A DNA stretch of 64,000 nt from Smithella sp. (GCA_007244375.1 SCVW01000015.1:1-64000), one strand, 5' to 3'. Counted from the first letter of the stretch, positions 47,839-56,939 are shown. The notes: a model not told the origin generated them from the sequence alone. Made by a program: numbers and translations.

Positions 47839-47963
47839 GGGGCTGTTGAAAAACGCTCATCTGCTGTGTCGCGCAGCAAACCGCACCGCTCGACGTATGT
47901 CTATATACGCCTCGCGGTTCGATTTTATGCGCGCCTTACATCTGAGCATTTTTGAACATCCCC
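47839..47963. mobile_element. 125-bp dispersed inverted-repeat element
   Basis: The left end GGGGCTGTTGAAAAACGCTC is mirrored with a few mismatches by the right end, which reads GAGCATTTTTGAACATCCCC. The inside is GC-rich, with several CGC palindromes and no gene. An open frame across it is only a translated repeat. From memory, repeats with the TTGAAAAACG motif are common in deltaproteobacterial genomes. Confidence 0.65.
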
Positions 47964-48442
47964 TCAAAAATTTTCTACTATACTTGCTGCTGCTGTTTAT
48001 TTTCGAGTGTGCAGATGAATTCGATTTCAGAGACGACGTTTCACCAAAGATGCAATCACTGCTGAAGTTGGCAAGTAAAATAATTATTAAATTGTTTAAA
48101 ATTGATAAGGTCAATTATGGATTGTTGTTAATAGATACTTATATGTGAATAAGGACATTTCTTCATAATCACTTTTTATGTTTTATAACTTTTACATTCT
48201 GAGGGGAATATCAGATATAATTACTTTTGATTCAAGATTTTCAACGCCAGCTTCCCTTAATGTCTTAGTAAAAGTCTGATGCATGGGAATCGGATACTTA
48301 GATGGAAATGACAGCAAGAAAGGCAGGCAGAAATAGGAGGTCACCCATTAAAAGCAAATCTTTATTCTTGACATTTGTTCAAGCTTATCCCGTATCTGTA
48401 TGAGGAGTTTTATTGAAAAATATAGGGGATATTCCCAGACGA
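47964..48442. other. Gene-free stretch between the repeat and the His-rich gene
   Basis: No credible gene, RNA or strong hairpin is seen. The open frames that cross it lack ribosome-binding sites and family resemblance. Confidence 0.5.
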
Positions 48443-48703
48443 TCAGTGCGTATGATTATGCTTCTCATTGTCATGGGCGGGATGAATATGGTCATGTTGT
48501 CCATGTTCGCCTTCATGTGTGTGATTATGTATCTTCTCACTGCTGCCGTGTGAATGCACGTGCTTGTGCTCATGTTCATGCTCGTGTTCATGTTCATGAA
48601 TGTGACCGTGCGCGTGTTTTTTACCGTCATGCTCGTGTTCGTGTTCATGTTCGTGACTGTGCTTGTGATCGTGGAGGTGCTTATGCTCATGGTTTCCTTT
48701 CAT
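48443..48703 (-). CDS. Histidine-rich metal-binding protein
   Basis: An 86-residue protein in which about 34 residues are histidine, mostly as HE, HD, HK and HT alternations. There is no signal peptide, so it is cytoplasmic. Such proteins (for example Hpn of Helicobacter) store or buffer nickel; the family link here is by composition only. GGAGG precedes the ATG. It lies next to nikR on the same strand, which supports nickel as the metal. Confidence 0.78.
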   Translation of the reverse strand: MKGNHEHKHLHDHKHSHEHEHEHEHDGKKHAHGHIHEHEHEHEHEHKHVHSHGSSEKIHNHTHEGEHGQHDHIHPAHDNEKHNHTH

Positions 48704-48790
48704 TGTTTTCCTCCTGAAGGCTATCTGTTAAAAATTTGACGTCTATTTGATGTTTCGACAATTGCCAATTACGGCAATTATTAAACTAAT

Positions 48791-49207
48791 CTAAGGTAAA
48801 TTACTTCCCCTGGTTGCCATCATAAATCCCGCATGCTTCACGTTCTTGATGGCCTTCAATTTTTGATAGAGTTCTTCGATCTCTTTTGATCTGCCTTTGG
48901 TCACGATAATTTCAAAACAGTTATGATGATCCAAATGAATATGCTGGGTGGAAAGAATACAAGCATGATAATCATGCTGGACATCCAGAACTTTGGTTAC
49001 CAGTTCCCTTGTATGGTGATCGTAAACCAGAGTTATTGCTCCGGTTACCTCTTTGTTTTCCGTCCATTCTTTCTTGACCAGTTCCTCGCGAATCATATCG
49101 CGCAATGCTTCCGAGCGGTTGGTATATTTATTCTTTTTGATATGTTTATCAAATTTAACCAAAAGATCTTCTTCCAGCGATACGCCGAAACGAACCAGTT
49201 TGGACAT
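48791..49207 (-). CDS. nikR: Nickel-responsive regulator NikR
   Basis: A 138-residue ribbon-helix-helix repressor. The DNA-binding part is VRFGVSLEEDLLVKFDKHI, then NRSEALRDMIREEL. The C-terminal ACT-like domain keeps all four nickel ligands at the expected spacing: H78, H89, H91 and C97, matching E. coli H76, H87, H89 and C95. It should repress nickel uptake when nickel is plentiful. It lies between the His-rich gene and the radical SAM/ECF/TonB group on the same strand, the natural target set. A dyad sits in front of it. Confidence 0.95.
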   Translation of the reverse strand: MSKLVRFGVSLEEDLLVKFDKHIKKNKYTNRSEALRDMIREELVKKEWTENKEVTGAITLVYDHHTRELVTKVLDVQHDYHACILSTQHIHLDHHNCFEIIVTKGRSKEIEELYQKLKAIKNVKHAGFMMATRGSNLP

Positions 49208-49230
49208 AAAATATCCTCACTTTCCTGAAT

Positions 49231-49262
49231 GATTATTTTTAGAAAAATATAAATAATCATAC
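49231..49262 (-). promoter_or_regulatory. Dyad upstream of nikR, possible NikR operator
   Basis: ATGATTATT (49231-49239) is mirrored exactly by AATAATCAT (49254-49262) with 14 bases between. The span of 32 is close to known NikR operators (two half-sites about 20 bases apart), and it begins 24 bases before the start codon. The half-site differs from that seen before tonB. Confidence 0.5.
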
Positions 49263-49324
49263 TCAATAGTCAAGGAAAATTTTTCCACCGAAAGGCCAAT
49301 TTGCCGATGATTAACTTTAAGTGT

Positions 49325-50062
49325 TTACAGGAGTCTTTTAACTGCAAAACGATCATCTTTGTTTGCCAGATGAAGTACATTGTCAGGCGAGAGACGAGAG
49401 CTTGATACATACCGCAAATGCAGTTTGCTGACTTCCTCAACTTTTGTTATTTGTTTTATTGTTGGTTGTGGATAAGGCTGCCCGGGTACGGGTATATACC
49501 CCATGATATTAAAGGGAATATTTTTATCCAAAGAAGATAACCAAGAAGCAATTCCTTCTACCTGATCCAGATCAACAAGACCCGGAATATAAACTATGTT
49601 TATTTTCAGACCTATTCCGTTTTTGTAAGCATCAGCCACGTTTTTCAGTATCCGATTCCTGTCCTGTCCCGTTATCTTTCTGTGAAGATCCATATCCCAG
49701 GCCTTAAGTCCCACATTCGCCCCGTCCAGATAAGGTAAAGGTAATCCGCTACCATTTGTGTGTCCCAGCCTGGTGATGAGACCCAATTCTTGCTTGGCAA
49801 AGCGTAACATCTCAACAAGATCTTCCGCTATAGTCGGTTCTCCTCCCATGAAATACAGACTCTTAATTGGCAGACTTCGGATAACTTCTTTAATTTCATT
49901 TGTTTCCGGATACCGCTCCGGTTTGGGAAATGCCAGCCCCGGTTTTCCTGCCGGACCGCTGCGTAATTTGTAACTGCATGTCGGGCAATGGAATGTGCAT
50001 CCGTAATTGTGAACAGTGGCAAAACCGTGCCGCTGATTATAAGTTATTTTGTAAAATGCCAT
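49325..50062 (-). CDS. Radical SAM protein of unknown substrate
   Basis: A 245-residue SAM-radical enzyme. The cluster motif is CTFHCPTC (C-x3-C-x2-C) near residue 25, followed by YFMGGEPT (the GGE SAM-binding motif) and, later, NIVYIPGLVD. It has a minimal core like activase-type enzymes, without extra ferredoxin-type clusters or a SPASM domain. It starts 24 bases after the S-component gene of the ECF transporter, in one operon. It may make or modify the ligand the transporter carries. It is not an obvious AssA activase, being 25 kb away and in a different operon. Confidence 0.85.
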   Translation of the reverse strand: MAFYKITYNQRHGFATVHNYGCTFHCPTCSYKLRSGPAGKPGLAFPKPERYPETNEIKEVIRSLPIKSLYFMGGEPTIAEDLVEMLRFAKQELGLITRLGHTNGSGLPLPYLDGANVGLKAWDMDLHRKITGQDRNRILKNVADAYKNGIGLKINIVYIPGLVDLDQVEGIASWLSSLDKNIPFNIMGYIPVPGQPYPQPTIKQITKVEEVSKLHLRYVSSSRLSPDNVLHLANKDDRFAVKRLL

Positions 50063-50086
50063 TTTTCTTTCCCCTCTTTTTTTATT

Positions 50087-50707
50087 TCATATACCGCCGT
50101 AACGAGCGGCGTTAATGATTGGTTTACTGAGATAAATACCGATGAAAGCACCGATGATTGAACCGGCTATACCCTGCAAAGTTTGCATAACGATGTACCA
50201 GGGTGCATAAAACTGATGCCAGATGTAGGGAGCGGAAAACCAGTAAAAATAAGAATATACGGTCAAACCCCGGAAAAATCCCGCGCCCAGGGCATTCGTT
50301 ACGGTGTTCAGATAATTTCTTGTAACAATAAAATACAGTTCCAGGATAAAGGAAGCCAAAAGCGCATAGGGCCACCACAGCGGATTAACGCCGCTGGAAA
50401 TAATCTGTGACAGAAGACTATGACCGCATATGATAAAGGTTGCGGTGCCCGCCCGTGGTATAAAACGTATGCCGATAAACAATACAGCCGTGTAGGGAAT
50501 GGCAAAAAAGAACGACTGAATCATGGGAATGCGGCTCAGGCCGAACTTAAACGGAAGAATAGCAATATAAAGCAGACTGCTGAACATCGCTATGGTTGTC
50601 AGATCCAATATACTAAATGACGGAATCTCTTTTCGTGTCTTCAAAAGATGAAATATGACTCCGCCCAGTATGGCGATTAAAATTACTGATCCGATGTAAA
50701 GATTCAT
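50087..50707 (-). CDS. ECF transporter substrate-binding (S) component
   Basis: A 206-residue membrane protein with about six helices (SVILIAILGGVIFHLL, FSSLLYIAILPFKFGL and others), encoded with EcfT and EcfA. It lacks the N-terminal His motif of the nickel/cobalt S components CbiM and NikM, so it probably binds an organic ligand or chelate, not a bare ion. The ATG overlaps the ecfT stop (ATGA), which fixes the start. Substrate unknown. Confidence 0.72.
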   Translation of the reverse strand: MNLYIGSVILIAILGGVIFHLLKTRKEIPSFSILDLTTIAMFSSLLYIAILPFKFGLSRIPMIQSFFFAIPYTAVLFIGIRFIPRAGTATFIICGHSLLSQIISSGVNPLWWPYALLASFILELYFIVTRNYLNTVTNALGAGFFRGLTVYSYFYWFSAPYIWHQFYAPWYIVMQTLQGIAGSIIGAFIGIYLSKPIINAARYGGI

Positions 50708-51495
50708 GACCATACCACCTGATACAAAATGAGCATGAACATTCCCGCAAAGAAAATACCCAGGAATGTCCAATCCCGCATTGAAAAATTCAGTTCTTTC
50801 AGCCTCGTTCTTTTGCCGGTAAATGCTCGCACTTCGGCAGCTAGCGCAATACGACGGGCATTTCTCAGGCTGTCGATAATCAGAGTCGGCAGAAGTCTGT
50901 AAAAGGCCCTGAACCAGCCCCGCACACCTTTCACATTCAGCCCGCGCATCCTCTGCGCCAATAAAATGCGTTTTGATTCTTCTGCCAGAGAGGGAATGAA
51001 CCTGATGCTAATCGTAATAATAAAACCGATCCGCTGCGGCATGCCCATGCTTTCCATACCCAGCAACAGGTCTGAGGGATACGTGGACATGACGATAACC
51101 GCGCTCAGAAGCATCGCCGAAAAAAGTCTAAGACTCTGCAGTGCTCCATAGATTATGCCTTCACGGTATAATTCTATTCCTCCCGTGATATTTCCCAGAG
51201 ATCCGGTAGCCGGCGATAATATGGTAAAAATGACCGTGCGCGGTTCACGCGCATAGAAAAATCCCTGCGATGTCATTGTAAAGATCAGGGTCGTAAGCAT
51301 AATAATTGTCATTGCCTTGATGGTGCTTCCAGCCGGACGCAAAATTCCAAAGAGAACCAGAACAGCACCAAAGAGCATGAACAGCCCCGGCGGGTTTCTC
51401 AAAACAACGATCAAAATGGCAACCATCAGCCCCGCGAGTATTTTTGTCCGGGGATCAAGCCGGTGAAGAAATGTTTCCTTATCGAGATATTTCAT
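50704..51495 (-). CDS. ecfT: ECF transporter transmembrane component EcfT
   Basis: A 263-residue energy-coupling membrane subunit. It starts with HRLDPRTKILAGL and has the two coupling-helix motifs AQRMRG and AEVRAF, through which ATP hydrolysis drives the S component. Its start overlaps the end of ecfA by 17 bases and its stop overlaps the S-component start, a tightly coupled trio. Confidence 0.92.
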   Translation of the reverse strand: MKYLDKETFLHRLDPRTKILAGLMVAILIVVLRNPPGLFMLFGAVLVLFGILRPAGSTIKAMTIIMLTTLIFTMTSQGFFYAREPRTVIFTILSPATGSLGNITGGIELYREGIIYGALQSLRLFSAMLLSAVIVMSTYPSDLLLGMESMGMPQRIGFIITISIRFIPSLAEESKRILLAQRMRGLNVKGVRGWFRAFYRLLPTLIIDSLRNARRIALAAEVRAFTGKRTRLKELNFSMRDWTFLGIFFAGMFMLILYQVVWS

Positions 51496-52852
51496 CGCTG
51501 ACGATCCTGCCTCTGTACATCGTTATTTTTCGTCCCGCAAAGGCGGCGGCTTTTTCGTTATGTGTTGAAAAGACGACTGTGCCACCGCAATCAACATAAT
51601 CGTAAAGAAGCGCAATAAGTTTATGCCACGCTGTATCGTCCAACCCCGTTGTCGGTTCATCAAGAATAATGATCTCCGGTTCCATTGCCATAATGGAAAT
51701 CACAGCCAGGATTTGCCGCTGTCCCCTGGAGATGGTCTGCGGATGATTAAACCTCTTGGCTTGCAAGCCGGCGATTTCCAGATATTTATCCACATTTGTT
51801 TTTCGGTGAAGGCAAGCGGGACCGAAAACAATCTCTTTTTCCACAGTCGCGGCGAAAAGCTGTTCATCAGGATTTTGGAACAAAAATCCCACGCGCCCGA
51901 CCAGGGATTCCAATGCCGGTTTGTCTATATTTAAAATCGTAATATCGCCGCGTCGGGGCCGGAAAATTCCGCTCATGACCTTCAGTAGCGTCGTTTTTCC
52001 GGAGCCGTTATTGCCGCAAAACGCGACAAACTCCCCTCTGCGTATCATGACGTTGATATCGTTCAGAACATCCGCTTGCCGGTCATAGCCGAAGCGAATA
52101 TTCTTCAGGGCAATTGCCGGTGGTTCCGATAACCCTAAGGCTCGTCTGGCGGGCGGAGATTTTTTTGCCGAAGCATCATGTTTCGCAATCCGCCCGCCCT
52201 CCATGTCGATAATTTTGTCCATCAGGGGAAGATAATCTTCATATTGATGCTCTACCAGAATGACCGTTTTCCCTTTCTCTTTCAGTTTTCTGATAATGCC
52301 AATAAAATCTTCCCGTCCTTCGCTATCCAGATCCGTTGTCGGCTCGTCAAAAAGAAAAATATCCGGTTGCATTGCAAAGATGGAACTGACAGCAAGACGT
52401 TGCTTGTATCCTCCGGAAAGCTTGAACGTTTCCTTACGACGTATGTCCCACAAGCCCATGAAACGTAGGGATTCGTCGCGTCGTCTGCCGATCTCTTCTC
52501 CGGGCAGACACAAATTTTCACAGCCGAAGGCCACATCATCTTCCACGCGCATCATGAAAATCTGACTCTCCGGATTTTGAAATACGGTGCCTACTTTTCT
52601 TGCGATATCGTGCAGAGGTACGTCCGACGGAACAAAACCATTCAATTGAACCGATCCGCAAAACGTTCCGGCGAAAACATGAGGAATAAGACCATTCAGA
52701 CAATAAAGAAGAGTCGTCTTGCCCGATCCCGAAGCACCGCGAATCAAAACCACTTCACCTGGCTTGACCTTTAAACTGACATCCTGCAGCGCGGGACAAT
52801 TCGCACCCGGATACGTGTATGTAAAGGAGTCTAGGGCAATCATATCAGACAA
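51479..52852 (-). CDS. ecfA: ECF transporter ATPase, two fused ABC domains
   Basis: A 457-residue protein with both ATPase halves in one chain. First domain: GASGSGKTTLLY, LSGGYKQRLAV and FLFDEPTTDLD. Second domain: GNNGSGKTTLLK, a signature region reading ISRGQRQILAV, and IILDEPTTGLD. It powers EcfT and the S component. It lies 45 bases after the TonB-dependent receptor gene, so outer- and inner-membrane steps share an operon. Confidence 0.94.
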   Translation of the reverse strand: MSDMIALDSFTYTYPGANCPALQDVSLKVKPGEVVLIRGASGSGKTTLLYCLNGLIPHVFAGTFCGSVQLNGFVPSDVPLHDIARKVGTVFQNPESQIFMMRVEDDVAFGCENLCLPGEEIGRRRDESLRFMGLWDIRRKETFKLSGGYKQRLAVSSIFAMQPDIFLFDEPTTDLDSEGREDFIGIIRKLKEKGKTVILVEHQYEDYLPLMDKIIDMEGGRIAKHDASAKKSPPARRALGLSEPPAIALKNIRFGYDRQADVLNDINVMIRRGEFVAFCGNNGSGKTTLLKVMSGIFRPRRGDITILNIDKPALESLVGRVGFLFQNPDEQLFAATVEKEIVFGPACLHRKTNVDKYLEIAGLQAKRFNHPQTISRGQRQILAVISIMAMEPEIIILDEPTTGLDDTAWHKLIALLYDYVDCGGTVVFSTHNEKAAAFAGRKITMYRGRIVSDEISR

Positions 52853-52897
52853 TACTTTCTATAATCATAAAATCTTATGCACTACGTTTATTTGTTC

Positions 52898-55135
52898 CTA
52901 AAACTTCATTTCCAATTGGCCGAACCACGATCTGCCCGGTGCCAGGTAGGACGAGTAATAAGTTTCGTTCGCGATGTTGTCGACGGAAAAAGAAACCGTA
53001 GCAAATTTGGTAATTTTATACGAAACCTTCGCGTCCATTGTTAAAAAAGGATCATACGATAAGAATACATTATTTACCGTATCCGAATTGTCATCATTGG
53101 AATAGCGCTTACTCACGTATCTGCCCGTTAAAGAGGCGGAAAACGGTCCGACTTCACCCTCCGCTCCCGCATTAATCATTGTATCCGGTGTATGGGTCAA
53201 TCTTTTATCCACCGTTGAAGGATTTGCCGCATTTTCCTTTACCCGGGCGTCCATGTAAGTATAGTTGGCAAAAAGCCTGACATATTTATCGAAACGCTGC
53301 TCTATTTCCAGCATCACTCCTTTGGTTTCGGCTTTACCCACATTCATGTATTTCTTTTCTGTTGAAGATACAGTTGTGGTGTAAACGAGGTCTTTCATGT
53401 AGTTTTCAAAATACGTGGCGCTGATCTTTGCTCCTTTCCAGAGCCCCTGCGTAATCCCTGCATCCCATGATCTCACTGCTTCTGGTTTCAGATCAGGATT
53501 TCCACTATATGTATTAGAACCTGAAACATAGGTGCCGAATAATTCATAAACCGAAGGTCCCCGAAATGCCTGTCCTGCTGAAGTTCTGAGCGTTGTACTT
53601 TCAAAAGGTTTATAGACGAGAGCCAGCTTCGGACTGAACGCGGAATCACTTCTGGAGTCATAAGTCTCGGAAAAAGCGCCTGTTCCGAACTGATTGGCGT
53701 ACCCGTCTTTTGTTTCCCACCAGTCTTCTCTGAAACCGATGTACGCGGTAAGATTATCAAAGATCAATATCTCGTCCTGAACAAAAACCGCGTAGGTTAT
53801 GCCTTTGCCGCCGTAATTGTTTGTCATTTCGGTTATGGTAGTTTCGTCCTTCCACTCGCTGAGTTTTGATTTTTCGGTATATGCCGTATCCTGTTTAAAC
53901 GAACCGCCGAATGTCAGAATATTTCTGCTGAAAAGAGGCAGCGTGAACTGAATATCAGCATTGTAATTCTGGTTGGGCGTACTGGATACGGTACCGCCGG
54001 TACCTCCTGATATATAAGTACCTGCCTGAGTGTACCAATTTTTTATTTCATCATTGAGACCGAAGGAAAGCTTTGTTTTTACAATGCCGATTTCCGCCTC
54101 GAAATTTACATTATATTGGTTTATATCTTTTGCTCCGGCTCCCGTATAGGCAACGAAAGTCTTTTCACTTACGCCCGTGTATGAGTATACGGGATTTCCG
54201 GATGCGTCCCGCAGGTATGTATGCGGTTCATCGTAATTATACTTATAGCGGATTCTTGAATAAGATGCGCATATTTTAGAGGCCTTGGAAAAATCATACT
54301 GAGCCTTGAACCCTATATTATCATCCCACCAGGTGTTATCACCCTTATCTCCTATAAGATACCTGGTGTTTCCCTTTGTATCGGTCGTGTATGACCAGCC
54401 TGTTATACCGGCTGTAGGCTGCGTCGATGCAACATTCATGTATTTAGAAAAGCCGTTTGTCGATTCATAGCCATAGTTGAAAAGAAGATGAAATTTATCG
54501 AAAAATTTATCGCCGTAGGATAGATAATATTTTTGAAGATCGTCCAGACTTTCCCCTCTGTTCCAGCTTGAACCATATCCGCTTTTTAAAATGAATTCCC
54601 TCTTTTCCGGCATTTTCGTAATGATATTTACAACTCCGCCCATGGCATTACCGCCGTAAAGACTCGAAGATGGACCCTGAACAACTTCAATTTTTTCGAT
54701 GTTTTCCGGAGATAATCCGGTGAAGCTGGCCGAGCCGTCATAACCGTTGTTCAGTATTATCCCATCCTTTAAAATCAGCGTCCTTTTCTGATCGGGCATA
54801 CCATGCAAATAAATTGAAGATTGCGTATCCGTTAAAGAATGCCGCCTGTTAAAGACACCCGATATCGTATCCACAGCTTCGTCAACTGTCTTTATATTTC
54901 TTGTTTCCATTTCTTTTTTAGTTACAACACTTACGCTTCCCGGCGCTTGTTCTACTTCTTTTTTCGTCCTTGTTGCCGTGACAACAATCTCTTTCAATTT
55001 TATTACATCCTTGTCTTCCGTTTTCTTTTCTTCAGTGTTTACTTCTTTGCTTTTTTCTACGGGTATCTGTTCCTGAGCAAATGCCGATAATGAAAAAACA
55101 ATTACAAACAAAACAATCAAACACTTTTTTATCAT
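52898..55135 (-). CDS. TonB-dependent outer-membrane receptor
   Basis: A 745-residue gated beta-barrel. Signal peptide to about residue 20 (FSLSAFA), TonB box near KEIVVTATR, plug domain (PGSVSVVTKKEME; VQGPSSSLYGGNAMGGVVNI) and a 22-strand-type barrel ending in an aromatic-rich terminus (WFGQLEMKF). The plug resembles BtuB/CirA-type receptors for metal chelates. It is followed by the ECF genes and preceded by exbD. With nikR in the cluster, nickel or a nickel chelate is the likely ligand. Ribosome-binding site GGAGG. Confidence 0.92.
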   Translation of the reverse strand: MIKKCLIVLFVIVFSLSAFAQEQIPVEKSKEVNTEEKKTEDKDVIKLKEIVVTATRTKKEVEQAPGSVSVVTKKEMETRNIKTVDEAVDTISGVFNRRHSLTDTQSSIYLHGMPDQKRTLILKDGIILNNGYDGSASFTGLSPENIEKIEVVQGPSSSLYGGNAMGGVVNIITKMPEKREFILKSGYGSSWNRGESLDDLQKYYLSYGDKFFDKFHLLFNYGYESTNGFSKYMNVASTQPTAGITGWSYTTDTKGNTRYLIGDKGDNTWWDDNIGFKAQYDFSKASKICASYSRIRYKYNYDEPHTYLRDASGNPVYSYTGVSEKTFVAYTGAGAKDINQYNVNFEAEIGIVKTKLSFGLNDEIKNWYTQAGTYISGGTGGTVSSTPNQNYNADIQFTLPLFSRNILTFGGSFKQDTAYTEKSKLSEWKDETTITEMTNNYGGKGITYAVFVQDEILIFDNLTAYIGFREDWWETKDGYANQFGTGAFSETYDSRSDSAFSPKLALVYKPFESTTLRTSAGQAFRGPSVYELFGTYVSGSNTYSGNPDLKPEAVRSWDAGITQGLWKGAKISATYFENYMKDLVYTTTVSSTEKKYMNVGKAETKGVMLEIEQRFDKYVRLFANYTYMDARVKENAANPSTVDKRLTHTPDTMINAGAEGEVGPFSASLTGRYVSKRYSNDDNSDTVNNVFLSYDPFLTMDAKVSYKITKFATVSFSVDNIANETYYSSYLAPGRSWFGQLEMKF

Positions 55136-55269
55136 TCCTCTTCCTCCTTTTGTTTACATTTCACCTCCTTTCTGTTATAAGTAATTACAGAGGGGTGAAT
55201 TCAATTATGTTTTTACCCTTCTTCCGGGGCAGGGTATCCTCGCCAAAGGTATTGCCCTGCCTCTTTTTT
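55136..55269 (-). promoter_or_regulatory. Leader of the receptor gene: stem-loop and start-stop mini-ORF
   Basis: Between exbD and the receptor gene lies a stem GGCAGGG/CCCTGCC (about 55229-55262). Read on the plus strand it ends in eight T and looks like a terminator; no plus-strand gene ends there. Closer to the receptor start, a full AGGAGGTG site precedes ATG-TAA (55159-55154 on the minus strand), a start codon followed at once by a stop. I could not match a known riboswitch. Confidence 0.5.
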
Positions 55270-55665
55270 TTATAATTCCTTAACTTGATCCTTTCGTTGT
55301 GTCTGAATAGCAACTTTTTTAAATCCCTTGTTATTCAACAGGTCCAAAACATCCACAAACACCTGGAGCCTTATTGATTGATCTGCTCTGAGAATGATTG
55401 ATGTTTCCCGATCAATATCTTTAATCAGTGCGTTCAAATCCTCAAATGATACCATTTTTGCTGCAAAATAAATTATTCCCTGAGAATTAATGGAAATAAT
55501 CTGACTTTTTGCTGCCTGCGCCTGCTGCGGCGATGCTTTAGGCAGTGAAACTGAAATAGCGCCGGACGCAATGAAAGTAGATGTCGTAAGAACGATCGTC
55601 AAAAGAACGAGCATCACATCCACAAGCGGAATGACATTTATGTAATTAAATTCATTTTCTTCCAT
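55270..55665 (-). CDS. exbD: TonB-system energizer ExbD
   Basis: A 131-residue protein with one N-terminal membrane helix carrying the proton-path aspartate in [14 protein letters not shown], then a periplasmic domain. With ExbB it uses the proton gradient to drive TonB. Its start overlaps the exbB end by 14 bases. Confidence 0.93.
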   Translation of the reverse strand: MEENEFNYINVIPLVDVMLVLLTIVLTTSTFIASGAISVSLPKASPQQAQAAKSQIISINSQGIIYFAAKMVSFEDLNALIKDIDRETSIILRADQSIRLQVFVDVLDLLNNKGFKKVAIQTQRKDQVKEL

Positions 55666-56080
55666 TGCCTATTTCCCAACGTATCAATATAACCTTTACC
55701 TTCCGCAACAATAGATTATAAAAAATGATGGATGGTATGGCCACCATCAATCCGATTGCCGTTGCTTTCAAGGCCAGTGCAAGTCCGATCATGATCTTGC
55801 CTGTATCCATCAGTCCTTCCCGTCCCATTGTATAGAAAGTAAGCATGATTCCCAGAACCGTGCCCAGCAGTCCTATATACGGTGCGTTACTGCCGATCGT
55901 TGCAATCAAATGCAGTTTTTTAGTTAATTCAAGTTCCAGTTCTTTCTTGTCTTTGAAATCTTCTATTTTGATTTTCCGATAGATGATGGATCTTTCAATC
56001 GCGATCGCTACGGCAACAATGCTCATCAAAATCAGAAGTCCGATAATTCCGTAATTAATTATATTTTCCAGATAAACCAT
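55652..56080 (-). CDS. exbB: TonB-system proton channel ExbB
   Basis: A 142-residue compact ExbB/TolQ-type protein with three membrane helices and the family block [17 protein letters not shown], then [17 protein letters not shown]. It forms the channel with ExbD. It follows tonB by 12 bases. Confidence 0.93.
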   Translation of the reverse strand: MVYLENIINYGIIGLLILMSIVAVAIAIERSIIYRKIKIEDFKDKKELELELTKKLHLIATIGSNAPYIGLLGTVLGIMLTFYTMGREGLMDTGKIMIGLALALKATAIGLMVAIPSIIFYNLLLRKVKVILIRWEIGNGRK

Positions 56081-56092
56081 TTTTCATTCTTT

Positions 56093-56875
56093 TCATTGCA
56101 ACTGGAATCGCACGGGTAAAAGAGCCTTGGTCGCAATTCTTTTACCATCGCGATAACCGGGTGCATAAGTTGATTTTTTTACTGCTTCAATTGCTGCCTC
56201 CGTAAAACCAAAACCGGCAGCTTCAACCACTTCTATATTTTGTAATTTTCCGTTCCTATCGATTAACAGTTTGAGCATTACTCTTCCTTCTTTTCCCAGT
56301 CTTCTGGCCAATACCGGATAAGCGGGAATTGCCTGATAAATAAAATATGGCGAACCCTTATCACCGAATCTGGATTCGACAATATCTTTTTGGTCATTGA
56401 TTCGCGAACCACTTCCAGTGTTCAAACTTACTTTGGCTGTATGAGACGCGTTGTTAACAACGTTGGTTTGTCCGGATGTTTCTTCATTAATACTTTTTCG
56501 GGAAGAGATATCATCATTTGGTAAAGTTTCCCTGGCTGTAATTATCTTGTTGTTTTCGAGCGGGATGACCTCTTGACGATAATTGTTTTCTTCGGGTTGC
56601 TTCTGAATGACAGGGGTATTCTTTTTTAAAGTAGTTTCCCGTTTTTCCTGCAATGCAGCGGCAGCCGGCGCCGTTTTGGAAGCTGATAAAAAGTCTTCAT
56701 TTTGGAATGTAATATGAATTGTTTGGAGATGCGGAACGATTTTAACCAGCGGCATGGATGCAAATATTATTATAATTACCAGATGAATAAGCAAAGACAT
56801 TATTATGCCCGTTTGCTGTGCATTTCGTGAAAACCGGGGGAAAATATAAATTTTGAAATTATTCATTGAAAACAC
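56093..56875 (-). CDS. tonB: TonB energy-transducing protein
   Basis: A 260-residue protein. One N-terminal helix (IIMSLLIHLVIIIIFASMPLV), a periplasmic linker that is less proline-rich than usual, and a C-terminal TonB domain (IPAYPVLARRLGKEGRVML, then APGYRDGKRIATKALLPVRF). It contacts the TonB box of the receptor encoded downstream. GTG is taken as the start because AAGGA lies at the right distance; an ATG three codons in is the alternative. First gene of the tonB-exbB-exbD group. Confidence 0.9.
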   Translation of the reverse strand: MFSMNNFKIYIFPRFSRNAQQTGIIMSLLIHLVIIIIFASMPLVKIVPHLQTIHITFQNEDFLSASKTAPAAAALQEKRETTLKKNTPVIQKQPEENNYRQEVIPLENNKIITARETLPNDDISSRKSINEETSGQTNVVNNASHTAKVSLNTGSGSRINDQKDIVESRFGDKGSPYFIYQAIPAYPVLARRLGKEGRVMLKLLIDRNGKLQNIEVVEAAGFGFTEAAIEAVKKSTYAPGYRDGKRIATKALLPVRFQLQ

Positions 56876-56939
56876 ATGCCGTCCTTAATGATTATCCAAT
56901 AATTACAAATATTTATTGCCTATCATTTATTAATTAACT

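Noticed and set aside
47846-48148. A 100-residue plus-strand frame after the M50 protease gene
   Set aside because: Its first third is the inverted-repeat element and the rest has no family resemblance or start signal.
48400-48717. Plus-strand frame rich in His, Val and Met opposite the His-rich gene
   Set aside because: The repetitive His codons on the minus strand create open frames on the other strand. The minus frame has the GGAGG site and sits with nikR.
49325-50062. Radical SAM protein as the AssA activase
   Set aside because: It lacks the extra ferredoxin-like cluster motifs of BssD/AssD, and is cotranscribed with an ECF transporter 25 kb away.
55136-55269. Cobalamin or NiCo riboswitch before the receptor gene
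   Set aside because: The conserved boxes I know for these classes could not be found; only a generic stem-loop is present.
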